From Eretmocerus hayati (taxonomy: Eukaryota; Arthropoda; Insecta; Hymenoptera; Aphelinidae), in NCBI GenBank assembly GCA_029851415.1, contig CM056742.1, positions 134,652,715 through 134,716,714 on the forward strand: DNA of 64,000 nt, in the 5' to 3' direction. The notes beneath the pieces are model-generated. The model did not search any database. It was not told the DNA's origin and was given only the letters and a program-made list of their open reading frames with translations. This document shows, piece after piece, positions 60,280-64,000 of this stretch (position 1 is the first letter of the stretch; every line of letters begins with the position of its first letter). The translations under genes were made by a program, and so were the position numbers.

Positions 60280-61200
60280 TCTGGTTCGGTCTGGTCAGAT
60301 CATGTTCGGTCTGTCGCGGTATAGTTAAACCAATTTCGGTCTAATTCGACCTTATTTTGTTTTGTTTGCTTCAATTAGGTCTAGTCCGATCTAGTTCGGT
60401 CTGGTGCGCTGTAGTTAGGCCGAATTTGGTCCAATTCGATCCAGTTCCATCCAGTTCTGTCCGATTAGGTCTAGTCCCGTCTAGTTTGGTGTACTTGGGT
60501 TTGGTTTGGTCCAATTCAATCTTATTTGGTCAAGTTTGGTCAAATTAGGTTTAGGTTAGTGTAGGTCAGTCTAATCCGGTGTAGTTTGATCTAGTTTGTT
60601 CTTGTTTGGTCTAGTTCACTCTAAATGAGCCTCATTTAGTCTAGTTCGGTGTAGTTAAGTCTAGTTCGGTCCAATCCAATCTAATCTGGTTTCGTTGGGT
60701 CCAATCAAGGCTAGGTCCGTCTAGCTCGGTTCAGTACATCGTAGTTCGATCTAGTTTGATCTAAATTGAGCTAATTTGGACCAGCTTGGTCTAATTCGGT
60801 ATAGTTTGTTCTAGTTCGGTCAAACTAGGTCTCTTAGTTCGGTCTAGAATCGCCTGATTCGGTCTAATTCGATGCAGTTTGGGCTAGATCGGTCTAATTC
60901 AATTTAACTCGGTCTAGTTTGGTCTAATCTCTGGTCAAAAATAAAAAAAAAAAAAAAAAAACTATGGTTTGAGTTTTACGTCTAGTTCCGCCGGTAAGCC
61001 CCACCCAGACGGCACCCATGTGCCTGGAGTCGAGGTACGATCAACCAGCGCGTCAGCATAATTTGGTAACTGCCGAATTGTACCTCGGTGGGGAGGACTT
61101 ACAGTTTTAGGTGAAATCCGAACCACCGAGAGTTCAGTGCGATCTAGTTTGGTCTAATGCGGCCTAGTCCGGTCTAGTCCGGTCTAATTGAAACCAGTTC
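60280..61200. repeat. 10-bp-period minisatellite (GGTCTAGTTC)n, interrupted
   Basis: A degenerate array of GGTCTAGTTC-like units keeps an almost exact 10-bp register from about 60280 to 60930 (roughly 65 units), then resumes at 61140-61200. The interruption is a ~190-bp unrelated insert. Its repeated stop codons (TAG) make it non-coding in one frame, and no frame shows a domain. Confidence 0.85.
60936..61137. other. structured insert in the 10-bp array, possible pol III-type or retroposed RNA
   Basis: An A19 run (60943-60961) followed by ~175 bp of higher GC unrelated to the array. It can fold as a three-helix junction: 60994-61004 with 61088-61102 (GTAAG/CTTAC and CCCCAC/GTGGGG), GGCAC/GTGCC at 61011-61024, and CGAGGTAC/GTACCTCG (61031-61038 with 61080-61087). 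Read on the minus strand it begins near a GGTTCGGATTTC sequence, faintly like a B box, and ends in a T19 run like a pol III terminator. Strand, boundaries and identity are unproven; a SINE-like retroposon is one option. Confidence 0.45.
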
Positions 61201-62142
61201 AACCGAAAAATCTCTTACACTGCTATTCATAGTTATTGATAACCCGCGGTTTAGTGTCCTTACGCGCTTCAGGCGCTGTAGTCGCCATGGCGAAAGAATC
61301 AGTCCGACTCTCTGGTGTTCTGCTGCATTGGTGTACTGAAAAAATCTAAAGTAGATGCAGAGACTTCAGTTCATTCTCATGCCACAAAATGATGCATGCT
61401 TGGACAGTTGCTCGTTGCGGTAACACTGTTAAATTTTGAGATATGATTCATTCCGTGGTCATCACCCATAAGACGCCGTATTAAATTCCAATACTTTGAG
61501 AAGTTTTTTCTCAAAAATAAGGTCGGCAACCCGCATATTTCGAAACTGCAATAGATTCCTTGCGTCACGGAGTATGTGCCATAATTTTTCCAAATCGAAA
61601 TGACTTAAAAAGTTTGGGCGCTGGTGCCTCCTTGACCTTCAGGTTACCAACGACTATCAATACCAGTATCAACAGTTCGGGACTTTGATTTAGCCAACTC
61701 AGCCGTTCCGAAAATTGAGAACAATAAATCTGAATTTTTTAATATAATATATCTATCAGCGGGTATCATTCGAGATAATATCATTTTTGCGAATTACATA
61801 AAAAACTTCTTCCTGGCACCTTGAATCCATCATCAATCATTATTTTACAACTATCATCACTGAGCTACAAAAGCATTTTAGGGGCCTCTGCAAGGACATT
61901 AACAAGCCGAACGAGTGGTAGCGAGTAAGGCAATAACGCTAGTTTTAATATAATTGACCGTTTTGTTTCGGAGTGGTGGCCATGGCGCAATTTTTAGAGT
62001 GACAAATTTTCATGGCTACCACCCAAAGCGAAACGGTCGATCATTTCGAAATTTTGCACAGGTGTTCATCAACACTCGAACTAAATTCTCACCAACTTTC
62101 GTGACATTCTGGTGTATTTTTAATTTTAGTGTGCAACTACCT

Positions 62143-62464
62143 TTATTTGCAACTGTGAAATAGTGAGACAGAGGTTTGGCTCATGGCTTCTTGTACTCAA
62201 ATGTTTTCGAATGTGTGGATTAGAACGCAGTTATGGAGAATGTATACCCCTAGAAGCAAGAGGGAGAGGCTAAAACCTTCCAAATGGTAGATGTTTCAAA
62301 TAAATACACATGTATCGTAGATGATATTGAAAGCATCTAACATCTACGGTTACATGATTCGATTTCGAAGATTGGGAATCGATTCAGAATTTGCAGGAGC
62401 GATGAAATGTGACAATGATATATCTGTCTGAGAATAATGGATTTTAGTCATCTGACACAACTCA
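62143..62464. other. no gene seen
   Basis: AT-rich spacer between two TIR elements; nothing recognised. Confidence 0.5.
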
Positions 62465-62794
62465 CAAGGAGAGCATCAGGTCTGCGGAACACGGATCTTT
62501 ATGAAACTTTGGGAATCATCTTGTTTTGGTAAAAAATGAAGGTATCTCCAAGGGTTTAGTCTAATGGGCCTCCTTTTCCAAGATACAGCTATGGAGATTA
62601 GCATTGACAGTATATCTACATATGTGTCATTTTAACATGGGCCTATATGGACAATGCTAATCTTCATGGCTGTATCTCGGGACAGGAGACCCATTGGACT
62701 TAACCCTTGGAAGATACCCTCATTTTTCACCAAAACAAGATGATTCCCAAAGTTTCATCAAGATCCGTGTTCCGCAGACCTGATGTTCTCCTTG
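62465..62794. mobile_element. CAAGGAGA-type TIR element (330 bp), copy 3
   Basis: Starts CAAGGAGA, ends TCTCCTTG, flanked by TCA on both sides. It is palindromic almost throughout: arms of ~145 bp (shared AACACGGATCTT, GGGAATCATCTTGTTTTGGT, GATTAGCATTG) around a ~40-bp centre. Terminal sequence, size and TNA flank relate it to the element at 6584-6929, from which it has diverged inside. No ORF. Confidence 0.85.
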
Positions 62795-63857
62795 TCAGTA
62801 TCGATTTTGAGTTAGAAAATTACGAATTCACTCACATTTTTCTCTAAGGCCATCAATATGATGGATAATGAAGGATTTCATGAATAGAAAAGTGAATCTA
62901 TGCTCAAAGATAAGTCCATCTTATGCTACATAGTTTTTTGAGGTTAATTCCAACCTCCATTTAAATTTTAATTGCTTTGAAGTTTGTCAAAAGTTTGGAG
63001 CACTTTGTATCAAATTCCATGCAAGACGTGCGGATAGATGAAATCTTCGAACCGCGAATGTTCTATCTTCAAATAGACTAATTAAGAAGACGTACCGTGT
63101 AGATTCAAAGGAAGATTGATAAAGTTTAGTACAGCAATATTCCGCACATATGAGGTCAGGATTTCAGCTTGATCGTCCGGTGACTTGGAGCTCTCATATT
63201 TACGATTACCGTCCCGACATAAGCGTCGAGAGCTTGGATATTTGAGATAGCGGATGGGTGCATGTGATGTCTGGACCGGGGTTACGTGCACTCTCGCGAT
63301 ATTGCAGCAGCAGCAGTACACCCAAATCGCCTGACTCGCTCATTTCCGCGAGCCGAGGCTAACGAGCGACTTCCACATAGACCCGACAGACTCACGACTG
63401 ACTTCTGGGCAAACATCGCAAGCTTATCGGAGCCCTGGATGATTGACGGCCCATTCATATCTCGCTGTTGATGCTTCAAGGGAGAGGGACTTTCTATCCC
63501 GTGTTAGTACAATAGTAGTCTGTGGGAAACTTTTCGATGTAGGTGGAGGGTGATGTTTCAGCATAAACTTGCGCGAAAGCTTTAATTATGCGATGACGTG
63601 ATAATTTTGATCATGCAACGCACGCTGTGCCAGTTCTTCTATTTTATCATAAAGTGAGGTGCACTCTCAGCCATGTCAAACATATGGAAGTTTTGGCAGA
63701 ATATGAGAGAGAGGTAGTCAATAAAACATTTCCTGAAAGTAGTAGATGAGCTATTATCTCAAGAAATCAAAAAAGCTGCCACTGATGCTTGGTTGTGAAA
63801 ATTATTCCCATTTTCAATCACGAAGAACTTATACGATTCATCTAATACCATTCATAA
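62795..63857. other. no gene seen
   Basis: AT-rich, with a GC-richer patch near 63280-63470 containing short frames on both strands and no recognisable product. Confidence 0.4.
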
Positions 63858-64000
63858 CTAGCGTTATTGCCTACCTTGCTAACGCTCGTCCGGCTTGGAA
63901 GTGTCTCTCATATGGTATGAGCCCCTGAAATGCTTGTGTAGTTCAACAATGTAACGTTGAGATTTCATAATACAGTGAATTCGGAAAAAAATTTCCTTGA
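63858..64000 (-). mobile_element. Helitron-like element, copy 3 (3' end only, runs off the window)
   Basis: On the minus strand the sequence CAAGCCGGACGAGCGTTAGC..GGCAATAACGCTAG|TTA matches the 3' ends of the copies at 57543 and 61942. The body lies to the right, beyond the window. Only ~40 bp of the match can be seen. Confidence 0.6.

Larger units (their letters stand above)
59455..61942 (+). mobile_element. non-autonomous Helitron-like element with minisatellites, copy 2
   Basis: Begins near TTAAAAGCCCAGCCAAAATT and ends GCAATAACGCTAG|T (61942). Both ends match copy 1 at 56424-57543. The interior holds T/G-rich DNA (59515-59640), a 13-bp array, a dyad, a 10-bp array and a secondary insertion. 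The host site is known because it split a palindromic element, which makes this the best-delimited copy. No coding capacity; it would depend on Rep-helicase supplied in trans. Confidence 0.7.
59351..62142. mobile_element. palindromic TIR element, left arm split by a Helitron-like insertion
   Basis: 59351-59445 (AGGTAGTTGTACACAAAATC to CTGTGCAAAATT) is the reverse complement of 62050-62142 with modest divergence. The palindrome resumes at about 61950-61985 against 61998-62042 (GACCGTTTTG..GGTGGCCATG and its complement). Joining the outer arm to the inner piece gives one continuous palindrome of ~290 bp, so 59455-61942 was inserted into its left arm later. No ORF of its own. Confidence 0.7.

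Noticed and set aside
1..64000. tRNA and rRNA genes
   Set aside because: No cloverleaf with paired A and B boxes and no rRNA core sequence was recognised by eye. A tRNAscan-SE or Infernal run would be decisive.

Overview
The window looks like gene-poor, AT-rich nuclear DNA of an arthropod, most likely an insect. This is an inference. It rests on eukaryotic splice-site-like signals, long non-coding stretches, non-LTR retrotransposon remains, Helitron remains, and many tandem repeats and terminal-inverted-repeat (TIR) elements. No bacterial operons, tRNA or rRNA genes were recognised, and no complete host gene could be established. A few short host-like exon candidates are listed at low confidence.

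Layout. 0-5.5 kb: a 33-bp minisatellite interrupted by a small hAT-type element, then degenerate ~245-bp and ~175-bp satellites. 6.6 kb: a 346-bp inverted-repeat element. 12.8-13.6 kb: the 3' end of a CR1/L2-like LINE (minus strand). 18.4, 25.5 and 26.3 kb: isolated exon candidates. 33-33.7 kb: a decayed LINE reverse transcriptase (plus strand). The rest of 14-37 kb is largely featureless.

37.9-48.5 kb is the most structured part. A minus-strand Helitron relic reads, in transcription order: a 5'-truncated Rep-helicase (two nonsense codons, and the HUH motif changed to Y-A-H), a frameshifted acidic ORF, an intact four-finger C2H2 protein, and an intron-containing RPA70-like gene. Upstream of it lie a truncated TIR element and a 2.1-kb near-perfect palindrome flanked by TATA. 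On both sides sit arrays of a 20-bp dyad, GTAACG-N8-CGTTAC. In both arrays a TATA box follows the last dyad by 20-24 bp on the plus strand. The right array has seven dyads spaced 34-41 bp apart and is followed by a GC-rich stretch with two short ORFs. This dyad/TATA architecture is the best candidate for something undescribed.

56.4-64 kb holds copies of a non-autonomous Helitron-like family. They end in CTAG|T and carry internal minisatellites. One copy is inserted into an arm of a palindromic TIR element; its 10-bp-period array is itself split by a ~190-bp insert that could fold into a three-helix RNA. The window therefore records several nested insertions whose relative order can be read from the sequence.
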